Part shown: positions 50,100-59,928 of the stretch, one piece after another | Position numbering within the stretch: position 1 is the first letter of the stretch | Layout: the number at the start of each line of letters is the position of its first letter | Assembly: GCF_001456355.1 (NCBI RefSeq) | Contig: NZ_CP010271.1 | Span: 1,426,001 to 1,490,000 of the forward strand | Origin: Mycobacteroides saopaulense | Lineage (GTDB): Bacteria > Actinomycetota > Actinomycetes > Mycobacteriales > Mycobacteriaceae | Length of the DNA stretch: 64,000 nucleotides | Direction: 5' to 3' | The notes under the pieces: model-generated | Told to the model about the DNA's origin: nothing | Seen by the model: only the letters and a program-made list of their open reading frames with translations | The model's database searches: none | Position numbers and translations under genes: made by a program

Positions 50100-52739
50100 G
50101 TGACCCAAATCCCTGATACCAATGCCGCCGACTCCCTGCCCACGTCATGGGATCCGGGAGCGGTAGAGGCGGATCTCTATCAGGGCTGGGTGGACGCCGG
50201 ATACTTCACCGCGGACCCGTCCAGTGACAAGCCCGGCTACTCGATCGTGTTGCCGCCCCCGAACGTGACCGGCAGCCTGCATATGGGGCACGCGCTCGAC
50301 CACACCCTCATGGACGCCCTCACGCGCCGCAAACGCATGCAGGGCTACGAGGTGCTGTGGCTGCCGGGCATGGACCACGCGGGCATCGCGACGCAGAGCG
50401 TCGTGGAAAAGCAGCTGGCCGCCGACGGCAAGACCAAAGAGGACTTCGGCCGCGAGCTGTTCGTCGAGAAGGTGTGGGACTGGAAGCGCGAGTCCGGCGG
50501 CACCATCGGCGGGCAGATGCGCCGCCTCGGCGACGGTGTCGACTGGAGCCGCGACCGCTTCACCATGGACGAGGGCCTGTCCCGTGCGGTGCGCACCATC
50601 TTCAAGAAGCTGTTCGACGCCGGGCTGATCTATCGGGCCGAGCGGCTGGTCAACTGGTCGCCCGAGCTCAAGACCGCCATCTCCGACTTGGAGGTCAAGT
50701 ACGAGGAGGTCGAGGGCGAGCTCGTCTCGTTCCGCTACGGCTCTCTCGACGACAGTGAGCCGCATCTGGTGGTGGCGACCACCCGACTGGAGACGATGCT
50801 CGGTGATACCGCGATCGCGGTGCACCCCGACGACGAGCGTTACCGGCACCTGATCGGCACCGAGCTGGCGCACCCGTTCCAGGACCGCAGCATTCCGATC
50901 GTCGCCGACAACCATGTCGACCCCGAGTTCGGCACCGGTGCGGTCAAGGTGACTCCGGCGCATGACCCCAACGACTTCGAGATCGGGCTGCGGCACAGCC
51001 TGCCGATGCCGACGATCATGGACGTTCACGGCCGGATCTGCGACAGCGGAACGCAATTCGACGGCATGGACCGATTCGAGGCGCGGGTCAAGGTGCGTGA
51101 GGCGCTGGCCGAGCAGGGCCGCATCGTGGCGGAGAAACGCCCATACCTGCACAGCGTCGGGCATTCCGAGCGCTCCGGTGAGCCCATTGAGCCTCGCCTG
51201 TCGATGCAGTGGTGGGTCAAGGTCGAGTCGCTGGCCAAGGCCGCCGGTGACGCGGTTCGGGGCGGTGACACCGTGATTCACCCGGCCAGCCTGGAGCCGC
51301 GCTGGTTCGCCTGGGTGGACGACATGCATGACTGGTGTATCTCCCGCCAGCTGTGGTGGGGTCACCGCATCCCCATCTGGCACGGCCCCGGCGGCGAGAT
51401 CGTGTGCCTGGGCCCCGACGAGACAGCCCCCGAGGGCTACGAGCAGGACCCGGATGTGCTCGACACCTGGTTCTCCTCGGCGCTGTGGCCGTTCTCCACG
51501 ATGGGTTGGCCCGAGGCCACCCCGGAGCTGGAGAAGTTTTATCCCACAAGCGTTCTCGTCACCGGGTACGACATCCTGTTCTTCTGGGTGGCGCGGATGA
51601 TGATGTTCGGCACCTTCGTGGCCGGCGACCCCGTGCTGCATGGCGGCAAGGTGCCGTTCGACAACGTCTTCCTGCACGGCCTGATCCGCGATCAGTTCGG
51701 TCAGAAGATGAGCAAGTCCAAGGGCAACGGCATCGATCCGCTGGACTGGGTGGAGATGTTCGGCGCCGACGCGCTGCGCTTCACCCTGGCCCGCGGCGCC
51801 AGCCCCGGTGGCGACCTGTCCATTGGCGAGGACGCCGCCCGCGCCTCGCGCAACTTCACCACGAAGCTGTTCAACGCCACCCGTTTCGCGTTGATGAATG
51901 GTGCCGCGCTGGGCGAGCTTCCCGCCGCCGATGCCCTCACCGATGCGGACCGATGGATTCTGGGGCGCCTCGAGCAGGTGCGCGCGGAGGTGGACGCCGC
52001 ACTGGATCGCTACGAGTTCAGCGTGGCCTGCGAGGCGCTGTATCACTTCGCCTGGGACGAGTTCTGTGACTGGTACCTGGAATTGGCAAAGGTCCAGATG
52101 AACGACAGGGCCGACGGCACCCGCGTCGTGCTGGCCACGGTGCTGGACACCCTGCTGCGGCTGCTGCATCCGGTCATCCCGTTTGTCACCGAGGTGCTGT
52201 GGAAGACGGTCACCGGCCAGGAGTCCGTGGTGATCGCCGACTGGCCCACCGGCTCGGGTATCGAGCTGGACAGCGTTGCCGCGCAGCGCATTGCCGACAT
52301 GCAGAAGCTGGTGACCGAGGTTCGGCGGTTCCGGAGCGACCAGGGGCTGGGTGACCGGCAGAAGGTGGCGGCCCGGTTGGCCGGTGTTCTGGATGCCGGA
52401 TTGGACGGACAACTTGCCGCAGTGACCTCGCTGGCCTGGCTCACTCCCGCGGAAGACGGTTTCACCCCGACGGCGTCGGTGGAGGTGCGGCTGTCCGCAG
52501 GCACCGTCACCGTCGAGGTCGACACCTCCGGCACCGTCGACATCGAAGCCGAACGTCGACGGTTGGAGAAGGATCTTGCCGCCGCGCGCAAGGAACTCGA
52601 CGGCACCACAGGCAAACTGGGCAACGACGCCTTCCTGGCGAAGGCGCCCGAGGCCGTCGTCGAGAAGATTCGTGCCCGCCAACAGGTGGCCACCGAGGAA
52701 GTCGAGCGGATCACCGCCCGTTTGGCGGGACTGGCGTGA
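50100..52739 (+). CDS. valS: Valyl-tRNA synthetase
   Basis: 879 aa, class I synthetase. HMGH (61-64) in [16 protein letters not shown], the editing domain in the middle, KMSKS (~residue 535), the anticodon-binding helical domain (~600-750) and a C-terminal coiled coil with [20 protein letters not shown]. No zinc-rich insert is visible. It overlaps folC by 4 bp (GTGA), as in M. tuberculosis Rv2448c-Rv2447c. Confidence 0.97.
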   Translation: MTQIPDTNAADSLPTSWDPGAVEADLYQGWVDAGYFTADPSSDKPGYSIVLPPPNVTGSLHMGHALDHTLMDALTRRKRMQGYEVLWLPGMDHAGIATQSVVEKQLAADGKTKEDFGRELFVEKVWDWKRESGGTIGGQMRRLGDGVDWSRDRFTMDEGLSRAVRTIFKKLFDAGLIYRAERLVNWSPELKTAISDLEVKYEEVEGELVSFRYGSLDDSEPHLVVATTRLETMLGDTAIAVHPDDERYRHLIGTELAHPFQDRSIPIVADNHVDPEFGTGAVKVTPAHDPNDFEIGLRHSLPMPTIMDVHGRICDSGTQFDGMDRFEARVKVREALAEQGRIVAEKRPYLHSVGHSERSGEPIEPRLSMQWWVKVESLAKAAGDAVRGGDTVIHPASLEPRWFAWVDDMHDWCISRQLWWGHRIPIWHGPGGEIVCLGPDETAPEGYEQDPDVLDTWFSSALWPFSTMGWPEATPELEKFYPTSVLVTGYDILFFWVARMMMFGTFVAGDPVLHGGKVPFDNVFLHGLIRDQFGQKMSKSKGNGIDPLDWVEMFGADALRFTLARGASPGGDLSIGEDAARASRNFTTKLFNATRFALMNGAALGELPAADALTDADRWILGRLEQVRAEVDAALDRYEFSVACEALYHFAWDEFCDWYLELAKVQMNDRADGTRVVLATVLDTLLRLLHPVIPFVTEVLWKTVTGQESVVIADWPTGSGIELDSVAAQRIADMQKLVTEVRRFRSDQGLGDRQKVAARLAGVLDAGLDGQLAAVTSLAWLTPAEDGFTPTASVEVRLSAGTVTVEVDTSGTVDIEAERRRLEKDLAAARKELDGTTGKLGNDAFLAKAPEAVVEKIRARQQVATEEVERITARLAGLA

Positions 52740-54172
52740 GCGAGACGTTGAGTCCGGAACCCTCGCCCGACGAGATCGCGGCCCTGCTGCAGATCGAGTA
52801 TCTGCTCGATCAACGCTGGCCGGAGACCAAGATCGAACCGTCCACCGACCGCATCGTCGCGCTGATGGAACTACTGGGCTCGCCCCAACGCGCGTATCCG
52901 TGTATCCACGTCGCCGGAACCAACGGCAAGACCTCGGTGACGCGGATGATCGACGCGCTGCTGACGGCACTGCATCGGCGTACCGGGCGTACCACCAGCC
53001 CGCATCTGCAGTCGGCGGTCGAACGTATCGCCATTGACGGCCAACCGATCTCGCCCGCGAAGTACGTGGAAATCTACTCCGAGATCGAACCGTTCGTGGA
53101 GCTGGTGGACAAGCAGTCGCAGGAGCAGGGTGGCCCAGCGATGAGCAAGTTCGAGGTGCTGGTCGCCATGGCATTCGTCGCCTTCGCCGACGCGCCGGTG
53201 GACATCGCCGTGGTGGAGGTTGGGCTCGGCGGGCGCTGGGACGCCACCAATATCGTGGACGCCCCAGTTGCCGTCATCACTCCGATCGGCATCGACCATG
53301 TCGAATTCCTGGGTCCCGACCTGGCCACCATCGCGAACGAGAAGGCCGGAATCATCAAGCGGCACAAGCTCGATGCGATGACCGGCGAGGCCGGTGCCGA
53401 CACCGTGGCCGTGATCGCTCAGCAGGCCCCCGAGGCAATGGACGTGCTGCTGCGTCAAACCGTCGAAGCCGACGCCGCCGTGGCGCGTGAAGGCTCGGAG
53501 TTCGCGGTGCTGTCGCGTCAGGTCGCGGTCGGAGGCCAGCAGTTGGAGCTGCAGGGCCTGGGCGGGGTGTACCCGGAGATCTTCCTGCCGTTGCACGGTG
53601 AGCATCAGGCGCATAACGCCGCCGTCGCTCTGGCCGCGGTCGAGGCGTTCTTCGGTGCGGGGGCGGACCGCCAGCTCGATATCGATGCGGTGCGAGCAGG
53701 ATTCGCGTCGGTGATCGTGCCCGGGCGTTTGGAGCGGGTGCGCAGCGCTCCCGCGGTCTTCCTGGACGCCGCTCACAATCCGCATGGCGCGGCCGCGCTG
53801 GCCGACACCCTGCAATCCGAATTCGACTTCCGCCGCCTGGTCGGCGTCGTCAGCGTGATGGCCGACAAGGACGTCGCCGGTATTCTCGCCGCGCTTGAAC
53901 CGGCATTCGACGAGATCGTGGTGACACACAACGGTTCTCCCCGTGCCATGGAGACCGACGCGCTGGCGGGTATCGCGCTTGAACTGTTCGGTGAAGACCG
54001 CGTCGTGGTGGCGCCCACCCTGCTCGACGCCATCGAGACCGCCACCGCGATGGTCGAAGAAGTCGCCGAAGACGGCGGAGCGGAAGGCTTTTCCGGCACC
54101 GGCATCGTCATCACCGGATCGGTCGTCACCGCGGGTGCCGCCCGGACACTGTTCGGAAAGGATCCGCAGTGA
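52736..54172 (+). CDS. folC: Folylpolyglutamate/dihydrofolate synthase
   Basis: 478 aa. Mur-ligase-like ATP-binding site GTNGKTS (61-67), the central domain with [17 protein letters not shown], and the C-terminal domain with [18 protein letters not shown]. It adds glutamate to folates (and to dihydropteroate in the two-function type). GTG start overlapping valS; the next gene overlaps by 4 bp. Confidence 0.95.
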   Translation: MSETLSPEPSPDEIAALLQIEYLLDQRWPETKIEPSTDRIVALMELLGSPQRAYPCIHVAGTNGKTSVTRMIDALLTALHRRTGRTTSPHLQSAVERIAIDGQPISPAKYVEIYSEIEPFVELVDKQSQEQGGPAMSKFEVLVAMAFVAFADAPVDIAVVEVGLGGRWDATNIVDAPVAVITPIGIDHVEFLGPDLATIANEKAGIIKRHKLDAMTGEAGADTVAVIAQQAPEAMDVLLRQTVEADAAVAREGSEFAVLSRQVAVGGQQLELQGLGGVYPEIFLPLHGEHQAHNAAVALAAVEAFFGAGADRQLDIDAVRAGFASVIVPGRLERVRSAPAVFLDAAHNPHGAAALADTLQSEFDFRRLVGVVSVMADKDVAGILAALEPAFDEIVVTHNGSPRAMETDALAGIALELFGEDRVVVAPTLLDAIETATAMVEEVAEDGGAEGFSGTGIVITGSVVTAGAARTLFGKDPQ

Positions 54173-54579
54173 GTAATCCCGAGGACGAGACCCAGCCGGC
54201 TCCGGTGGATCCGTGGCGGGGTTTCCGCGGGGTGATGGCAGGCACGCTCATCCTGGAGACAATCGTGGTGCTATTGGCCATCCCGGTGGTGAAGACGGTG
54301 GGCGGCGGGCTCTCGCCGTTGTCGCTGACCTTTCTCATCGGCATCGCGGTGGCCATGATCTTGCTCTCCGGCATGCAGGGCCGGCCCTGGGCGCTGCAAG
54401 CCAATCTGGCACTGCAAGTGGTGCTCGTCGCGGGGTTCTTCGTGAACGCCGCGATCGGATTCGTGGGCCTGTTGTTTCTCGGCGTCTGGTTGCTGATCTG
54501 GTACATGCGCAACCAGGTCCGTGACCGTCAGAGCCGCGGGGAGCTGCCGGGTCAGCGGGGGAGCGCTACCGACCAGTAG
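54169..54579 (+). CDS. DUF4233 small membrane protein
   Basis: 136 aa from GTG 54169, overlapping the folC stop as GTGA. Four hydrophobic segments (~22-42, ~47-64, ~72-90, ~93-112) and a Lys/Arg/Gln-rich tail. Orthologue of Rv2446c by position. Function unknown, but the conserved place between folC and ndk suggests an associated role. Confidence 0.8.
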   Translation: MSNPEDETQPAPVDPWRGFRGVMAGTLILETIVVLLAIPVVKTVGGGLSPLSLTFLIGIAVAMILLSGMQGRPWALQANLALQVVLVAGFFVNAAIGFVGLLFLGVWLLIWYMRNQVRDRQSRGELPGQRGSATDQ

Positions 54580-54589
54580 GCTGTCGCCC

Positions 54590-55000
54590 GTGACTGAGCG
54601 GACGCTGGTTTTGATCAAGCCCGATGGTGTGCGGCGGGGACTTGTCGGTGAGGTGTTGAACCGTATCGAGCGCAAGGGCCTGACACTGGCCGCGCTGGAA
54701 CTGAAGAACGTGGACGACGCCACGGCCCGGGCCCACTATGCCGAGCATGCGGAGAAGCCGTTCTTCGGTTCTCTGCTCGAGTTCATCACCTCGGGTCCGC
54801 TCGTGGCGGCCGTGCTGGAGGGCCCGCGCGCCATCGCCGCGTTCCGGCAGCTGGCCGGGGGCACCGACCCCGTGGAGAAGGCCGCCACCGGCAGCATCCG
54901 TGGCGACTTCGCCCTGGAGACCCAGGAGAACCTGGTGCACGGCTCCGACTCACCCGAGTCCGCGGCCCGCGAGATCGCGCTCTGGTTCCCCGCCCTCTGA
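54590..55000 (+). CDS. ndk: Nucleoside diphosphate kinase
   Basis: 136 aa, GTG 54590. [15 protein letters not shown] at the start and NLVHGSDS with active His117. Balances NTP pools by phosphotransfer between nucleotides. Length and residue numbering agree with the M. tuberculosis enzyme. Confidence 0.96.
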   Translation: MTERTLVLIKPDGVRRGLVGEVLNRIERKGLTLAALELKNVDDATARAHYAEHAEKPFFGSLLEFITSGPLVAAVLEGPRAIAAFRQLAGGTDPVEKAATGSIRGDFALETQENLVHGSDSPESAAREIALWFPAL

Positions 55001-55025
55001 CCCAATCCCCCTGATCTGAAACCCA

Positions 55026-55081
55026 CGAGTGTGCGGTTTGCGTCGGTTCCTCGCGGAATTTCGACGTAAATCGCACACTCG
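55026..55081 (+). terminator. 20-bp inverted repeat after ndk
   Basis: CGAGTGTGCGGTTTGCGTCG (55026-55045) pairs with CGACGTAAATCGCACACTCG (55062-55081); two positions are G-U pairs. The loop is 16 nt. Strong hairpin without T-tract, 25 bp after the ndk stop. The arm sequence may be a recurrent intergenic element. Confidence 0.7.
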
Positions 55082-55329
55082 ATTTATATGCCGGGGAAGC
55101 GCGCGGCCGAGCTGATTGGTGTCCTGGTCCTCACCACCTGATTCGTATGGGATACTGAGTGTGGGTCACGGCACATGCGGCCACAACCGGCCAGCCACCG
55201 ACCCGAATGACGGCACGGCGAGCGCGATCACCATTGCAGCACGTCAAGCCATCATTCCAGCCAGGCACCGGGTGGGTTCGGAACTGCGGCATCGCAGCGA
55301 CGGATCGCTCGGAGCAAGACCACCACAAA

Positions 55330-55400
55330 CCCGGACCTAGCCCGGGTACATAGAGAGAAAGCCCTCGCGTGGCCGCGTCTGACGACGCGCCCGGGGGCTT
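55330..55400 (+). promoter_or_regulatory. Hairpins in the rne leader
   Basis: CCCGG/CCGGG (55330-55334, 55342-55346) and a larger stem: outer AAGCCC/GGGCTT (55359-55364, 55395-55400), inner CGCGTC/GACGCG (55374-55379, 55384-55389) with loop TGAC. The stem ends directly at GAGGAG, the ribosome site. RNase E genes usually control themselves through their leader RNA. Confidence 0.45.
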
Positions 55401-55411
55401 GAGGAGAATAA

Positions 55412-58243
55412 GTGGCCGACTATGAGCTACCAGAAGACCTACACACCAGCACACCTGAAGGGGAACAAGCCGCGCTAACGCCGGACACCCCGAAACTCCC
55501 TGCTGAACAGGGAGAACTACCCGAGAAGCTGCGAGTGCACTCCCTCGCGCGCGTGCTCGGAACCTCCACACGCCGCGTACTCGACGCGCTGTCCAACCTG
55601 GACGGGCGGGCCCGCAGCCCTCACTCGAATGTCGACAAGCAGGATGCCGCGAAGGTGCGCGAGGCGCTCGCCGGTGAGGCGGAACCCGCTTCCGCGCCGG
55701 AGCCCGTCGCGGTGGTGGCCGCCGAGGAGGCGGCTCCCGCGGTCGCCGAGAGCTCACCCGAGGATCCCGACAACCCGCCGACCACTCCGATTCTCGTCGC
55801 CGAGACGACAGTCATCGAGGCTGCCGCGGTGCCGGTGCCCCCGGCGTCTGGCCCGACCGCCTATGACTACGGCCCGCTCTTCGTGGCACCGCAGGCACCC
55901 GAGCCCCAGGAACGCCCCGTGCCCGCTCGCGCCGAGAAGGCCGCGGAGAAGCCCGTCGAGAAGACCGAGGACGTCGACGAGGATTCCGGCGACGGCGACG
56001 ATCCGGACGGCGACGGCGATCGTCCGGCGCGCCGCAGGCGTCGCGGACGTCGTGGACGTGGGCGCGGCCGCGGCGAGCAGGCCGGTGGCGAAGGCGGCGA
56101 CGAATCCGACGGTGAGGGTGGCGAGACCACCGACGCCGACGATGCTCCCGAGAACGGCGAAGACGCCGCCGCGACCGACGGTGACGAGTCGAACGCCGAG
56201 GACGGCGACACCCCGGAGGGCGCCAGCCGCCGCCGACGTCGGCGCAGGCGGCGTAAGGCCGGAAGTGGCGACGACGGCGATGGCCCGTCGGACGACGATC
56301 CGCCCAACACCGTTGTGCACGAGCGCAGGCCGCGGGCCGAGCGGGGCGACGAGATTCAGGGCATCTCCGGATCCACTCGCCTGGAGGCCAAGCGTCAGCG
56401 TCGGCGTGATGGTCGCGACGCCGGACGGCGCCGCCCGCCGATCCTGACCGAGGCGGAGTTCCTGGCCCGGCGTGAGGCTGTCGACCGGGTGATGGTCGTG
56501 CGGGACAAGACCCGTACCGAGCCGCCACACGAGGGTGCCCGGTACACGCAGATCGCGGTTCTCGAGGACGGTGTGCTCGTCGAGCACTTCGTGACGTCGG
56601 CGGCGTCTGCTTCGCTGGTGGGCAACATCTACCTCGGTGTCGTGCAGAACGTGCTGCCCTCGATGGAGGCGGCCTTCGTGGACATCGGTCGTGGCCGCAA
56701 CGGCGTCCTGTACGCCGGTGAGGTCAACTGGGATGCAGCCGGTCTCGGCGGCTCGAACCGCAAGATCGAGCAGGCGCTCAAGTCGGGCGACTACGTCCTG
56801 GTCCAGGTCAGCAAGGACCCGGTCGGACACAAGGGCGCCCGCCTGACCACGCAGATCTCGCTGGCGGGCCGCTACCTGGTCTATGTGCCGGGTGCGTCGT
56901 CGACCGGAATCAGTCGCAAGCTCCCCGATACCGAGCGGCAGCGTCTCAAGGAGATTCTGCGGGACATCGTCCCGTCGGACGCCGGTGTCATCATCCGCAC
57001 CGCATCAGAAGGCGTGCGGGAAGAGGACATTCGCGCCGATGTGCAGCGGCTGCAGGAGCAGTGGCAGGACATCGAAAAGCGTTCCGCCGACCTCACCTCC
57101 AAGGCTTCCGGGGCCGCTGTGGCTCTCTACGAGGAGCCCGACGTGCTGGTCAAGGTGGTCCGAGACCTGTTCAACGAGGACTTCTCCAAGCTCATCATCG
57201 AGGGCGACGCCGCCTGGGGCACTATCGATGACTACGTGAAAACCGTTGCACCCGATCTTCTTTCGCGGATCGAGCGGTACGAGGGCAAGGAAGGCCCGGA
57301 CGTGTTCGTGGTGCACCGCATCGACGAACAGCTGGCCAAGGCGCTCGATCGCAAGGTGTGGCTGCCCTCGGGCGGAACGCTGGTCATCGATCGCACCGAG
57401 GCCATGACGGTCGTCGACGTCAACACCGGGAAGTTCACCGGTGCGGGCGGCAACCTGGAAGAGACCGTCACCCGCAACAACCTGGAAGCCGCCGAGGAGG
57501 TCGTGCGGCAGCTGCGTCTGCGCGACGTCGGTGGCATCGTCGTCATCGACTTCATCGACATGGTGCTCGAATCCAACAGGGATCTGGTGCTGCGCCGTCT
57601 CACCGAGGCATTGGGGCGTGACCGCACCCGTCACCAGGTGTCGGAGGTGACCTCCCTGGGGTTGGTGCAGCTGACTCGCAAGAAGCTGGGCACCGGCCTG
57701 ATCGAGGCCTTCTCATCCACCTGTGCCCACTGCGCCGGTCGCGGCATCGTGTTGCATGTCGATCCCGTGGATACCGCCGCGGCGGCGACGGGCGCGAAGA
57801 AGGCCGAACCCGGACGGCGGGCCAAGAGGTCTCGCAAGGGCAAGGCCGAGGAGCCAGAGGTGGTGGTGGCGCGCACGCCCTCGCACCCGCAGGGAGAACA
57901 CCCGATGTTCCGGGCGATGGCGGCGGCGAACGGCCACCATGAAGGTGATGAAGACGGTGAGCCCGCCGACGAGGCGCTGGACAACGACGCGGTCGACGAG
58001 GTCGAGGACATTGTCGAGGCCGTCGAGAGCGCCGAGACACCAGGCGACCCGGGGGCCGAAACCAAGTCCGCTCCCGCCGAGAGTGACGGCACGCAGGAAA
58101 CCCAGGCCGAAAGTGCGCCTGAGGTTACTGTCGACGAGCCCGAGGCGCCGGAGGCCGCACCGAAACCGGCTGCCGAGGCGCCCACCAGGCCCCGACGCAG
58201 GCGGTCGGCGGCTCGTGCCGCAGGGCCGCCGGTCGAGCACTAA
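55412..58243 (+). CDS. rne: Ribonuclease E/G
   Basis: 943 aa. The N-terminal ~330 residues are disordered, rich in Glu, Asp and Arg ([21 protein letters not shown]). The S1 domain lies at ~400-435, the catalytic DNase I-like domain later with TVVDVNTGKFTG and IDFIDMVLE (Mg-binding Asp), and the zinc link CAHCAGRG near 771-778. Acidic/Arg tail. Main endonuclease of mRNA decay and rRNA processing in mycobacteria. GTG start with GAGGAG 5 nt upstream. Longer than E. coli RNase G because of the flanking disorder; the catalytic core sits between two disordered arms as in M. tuberculosis Rv2444c. Confidence 0.95.
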   Translation: MADYELPEDLHTSTPEGEQAALTPDTPKLPAEQGELPEKLRVHSLARVLGTSTRRVLDALSNLDGRARSPHSNVDKQDAAKVREALAGEAEPASAPEPVAVVAAEEAAPAVAESSPEDPDNPPTTPILVAETTVIEAAAVPVPPASGPTAYDYGPLFVAPQAPEPQERPVPARAEKAAEKPVEKTEDVDEDSGDGDDPDGDGDRPARRRRRGRRGRGRGRGEQAGGEGGDESDGEGGETTDADDAPENGEDAAATDGDESNAEDGDTPEGASRRRRRRRRRKAGSGDDGDGPSDDDPPNTVVHERRPRAERGDEIQGISGSTRLEAKRQRRRDGRDAGRRRPPILTEAEFLARREAVDRVMVVRDKTRTEPPHEGARYTQIAVLEDGVLVEHFVTSAASASLVGNIYLGVVQNVLPSMEAAFVDIGRGRNGVLYAGEVNWDAAGLGGSNRKIEQALKSGDYVLVQVSKDPVGHKGARLTTQISLAGRYLVYVPGASSTGISRKLPDTERQRLKEILRDIVPSDAGVIIRTASEGVREEDIRADVQRLQEQWQDIEKRSADLTSKASGAAVALYEEPDVLVKVVRDLFNEDFSKLIIEGDAAWGTIDDYVKTVAPDLLSRIERYEGKEGPDVFVVHRIDEQLAKALDRKVWLPSGGTLVIDRTEAMTVVDVNTGKFTGAGGNLEETVTRNNLEAAEEVVRQLRLRDVGGIVVIDFIDMVLESNRDLVLRRLTEALGRDRTRHQVSEVTSLGLVQLTRKKLGTGLIEAFSSTCAHCAGRGIVLHVDPVDTAAAATGAKKAEPGRRAKRSRKGKAEEPEVVVARTPSHPQGEHPMFRAMAAANGHHEGDEDGEPADEALDNDAVDEVEDIVEAVESAETPGDPGAETKSAPAESDGTQETQAESAPEVTVDEPEAPEAAPKPAAEAPTRPRRRRSAARAAGPPVEH

Positions 58244-58258
58244 GCCGCGCGGCAGCGG

Positions 58259-58594
58259 TTAGTTGCAGCGCTCTCGGAAATCACCCAGGGGCTGGCGGAT
58301 CTCCTGGAGATCAGCCTTGACCTGGGGATTTTCCTCCAGATACTGCCGGGCCTTGTCCCGGACCTGATCCTTGGGCTGGCCCTTGAGGCTCGTGAAGAAG
58401 TCGTTCACGTCCGGATGGGTGAACAAGTAGGACGACGTGGCCGCGGAGACGCCCGTCGCGACACCCGCGAGGTCCGCGGCCGTGCAGTTGGGGGGCGGAT
58501 CGGCGGCGGCGACAACGGCTCCGTGCAGCGCCAGCGCGGCGGCGACACCGAATAGCCCCGCGGCCATCCTGCGGGCGGCCCATGCTGTCATCAT
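58259..58594 (-). CDS. Haemophore-like haem-binding secreted protein
   Basis: About 111 aa from ATG 58594 (58591 also possible). Signal peptide (~1-31), then a helical domain (NCTAADLAGVATGVSAATS, LFTHPDVNDFFTSLKGQ, LEENPQVKADLQEIRQPL) with two Cys (37, 110). The helix pattern and Cys pair match the mycobacterial haemophore family (Rv0203-like), which shuttles haem from outside. Next to a second secreted protein on the same strand. Confidence 0.75.
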   Translation of the reverse strand: MMTAWAARRMAAGLFGVAAALALHGAVVAAADPPPNCTAADLAGVATGVSAATSSYLFTHPDVNDFFTSLKGQPKDQVRDKARQYLEENPQVKADLQEIRQPLGDFRERCN

Positions 58595-58637
58595 GACTCC
58601 TCTGTGGTCGAATTCATCACTGCTGGAACGGCATTGA

Positions 58638-58964
58638 TCACCGCGGCCCTCCGCCACCGCCACCGGGGCGGCCTGGCCGCCCGAAGTCCGGCGGTGGAGA
58701 CGGGTTGACGGTGGGCGGTGTGTGCTCGGAACCGAGGATGAGATCCATTCCCCAGTTGTCGCAGGACCAGTCGTTCTCACAGGGATAGGGGACATATGGC
58801 GTCGAGGATGTCGTGCTTGCGCCCCCACGAACGTCGCCCTGCGCGCACAAGGTGGTTCCGTTGGCGTTGACGCAATCGGCCGCGGCGGGCTCCGCAGCGA
58901 TCACGGCGAGCGCCGGCAGCATGATCACCACGCCGGCCGACAGGAAGCACCGAATGGTTCTCAT
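58638..58964 (-). CDS. Small secreted Cys- and Pro/Gly-rich protein
   Basis: 108 aa. Signal peptide (1-29), then four Cys in the first half (CVNANGTTLC, PCENDWSCDNWGMDL) and a Pro/Gly tail ending in GGGGGGPR. Related small exported proteins occur in other mycobacteria but no function is known to me. 43 bp upstream of the haemophore-like gene, probably co-transcribed, so it may assist it at the envelope. Confidence 0.65.
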   Translation of the reverse strand: MRTIRCFLSAGVVIMLPALAVIAAEPAAADCVNANGTTLCAQGDVRGGASTTSSTPYVPYPCENDWSCDNWGMDLILGSEHTPPTVNPSPPPDFGRPGRPGGGGGGPR

Positions 58965-59289
58965 GCTGCCACCTTCGCACTCAGAGGAGCCGATCGCCCG
59001 CCGATCGGTACGGTTATCTGCGGCGGCCCGGGCTCGGTGAGAGAAGTGTAGTTCCGATCACACCCGCGAAGAGTGCGATTAGGACTCCGGCATCGCCGAG
59101 CGAGGGGTGTCAGTTTGACCCTTAGCCCGCTGGTCACGTACCCTTAGGACCTTAAGAAGACCGTCGCGAGGCTTCCGGCCCGCGGCATGCGGCCCAGTGG
59201 AACAACCGAGCGGGCCCACCCCACGATCCAGATGCGTCAGCCGACCTGGTTGCGCGCGTCCGAACAGCAGAGCAGAGGTAGACGCAACG
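58965..59289. other. 325-bp region upstream of rplU
   Basis: No gene is supported. It carries the promoter at 59115-59144 and a ~140-nt leader with GC-rich repeats (for example CGGCCCGCGGCATGCGGCCC near 59177), in line with leaders of ribosomal protein operons. Confidence 0.6.
59115..59144 (+). promoter_or_regulatory. Likely SigA promoter of rplU-rpmA-obg-proB
   Basis: TTGACC (59115-59120), 18-bp spacer, TACCCT (59139-59144), ~145 bp before rplU. Good agreement with -35 TTGACA and the -10 TANNNT of mycobacteria. Confidence 0.55.
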
Positions 59290-59601
59290 ATGGCGACCTA
59301 CGCAATCGTCAAGACCGGTGGCAAGCAGTACAAGGTTGCCGTCGGCGACCTGGTGAAGGTCGAGAAGATCGACTCGGAGCTCGGCTCCTCGGTGCAGCTG
59401 CCCGTCGCCCTGGTCGTGGATGGCGCCACCGTCACCACCGACGCGGACAAGCTGGCCAAGGTTGCAGTGACCGGCGAGATCGTCGAGCACACCAAGGGCC
59501 CGAAGATCCGCATCCACAAGTTCAAGAACAAGACCGGCTACCACAAGCGGCAGGGTCACCGTCAGCGGCTGACCGTGCTCAAGGTCACCGGAATCAAGTA
59601 G
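59290..59601 (+). CDS. rplU: 50S ribosomal protein L21
   Basis: 103 aa from ATG 59290 with AGAGGTAG upstream. [17 protein letters not shown] and the end [15 protein letters not shown] are characteristic. Binds 23S rRNA domain II together with L20. First of rplU-rpmA-obg-proB. Confidence 0.97.
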   Translation: MATYAIVKTGGKQYKVAVGDLVKVEKIDSELGSSVQLPVALVVDGATVTTDADKLAKVAVTGEIVEHTKGPKIRIHKFKNKTGYHKRQGHRQRLTVLKVTGIK

Positions 59602-59614
59602 GAGCGTCTGACAC

Positions 59615-59872
59615 ATGGCACACAAGAAGGGCGCGTCCAGCTCGCGCAACGGTCGTGACTCCGCCGCGCAGCGGCTCGGCGTCAAGCGGTTCGGTGGCCA
59701 GCTCGTCAAGGCCGGCGAGATCCTGGTCCGCCAGCGCGGCACCCACTTCCACCCCGGTGTGAACGTCGGGCGTGGCGGCGACGACACCCTGTTCGCGACT
59801 TCTGCGGGCACCGTTGAGTTCGGCGCCAAGCGTGGTCGCCGGGTCGTCAACATCCTCCCGGTCGACGCTTAA
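59615..59872 (+). CDS. rpmA: 50S ribosomal protein L27
   Basis: 85 aa. [20 protein letters not shown] with the N-terminal arm that reaches the peptidyl-transferase centre, and [11 protein letters not shown]. No N-terminal cleavage sequence as in Firmicutes. Confidence 0.97.
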   Translation: MAHKKGASSSRNGRDSAAQRLGVKRFGGQLVKAGEILVRQRGTHFHPGVNVGRGGDDTLFATSAGTVEFGAKRGRRVVNILPVDA

Positions 59873-59928
59873 TTTGTTGTTTTCTGTTCTGCGTTGATCG
59901 AACAGAGAACAGTGTGAAGGAGGCTTAG

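Larger units (their letters stand above)
55001..55411. other. 411-bp intergenic region: ndk terminator and rne leader
   Basis: No supported gene. It holds the long inverted repeat at 55026-55081, then a GC-rich leader of rne with two hairpins next to the ribosome site. A frame of ~74 codons on the plus strand (55116-55340) has no features of a real gene. Confidence 0.6.

Noticed and set aside
50145..53174. A 1009-codon open frame on the minus strand across valS and folC
   Set aside because: It is antisense to two clear genes (ValS, FolC); long antisense frames are common in high-GC coding DNA. The translation is low-complexity with no domain.
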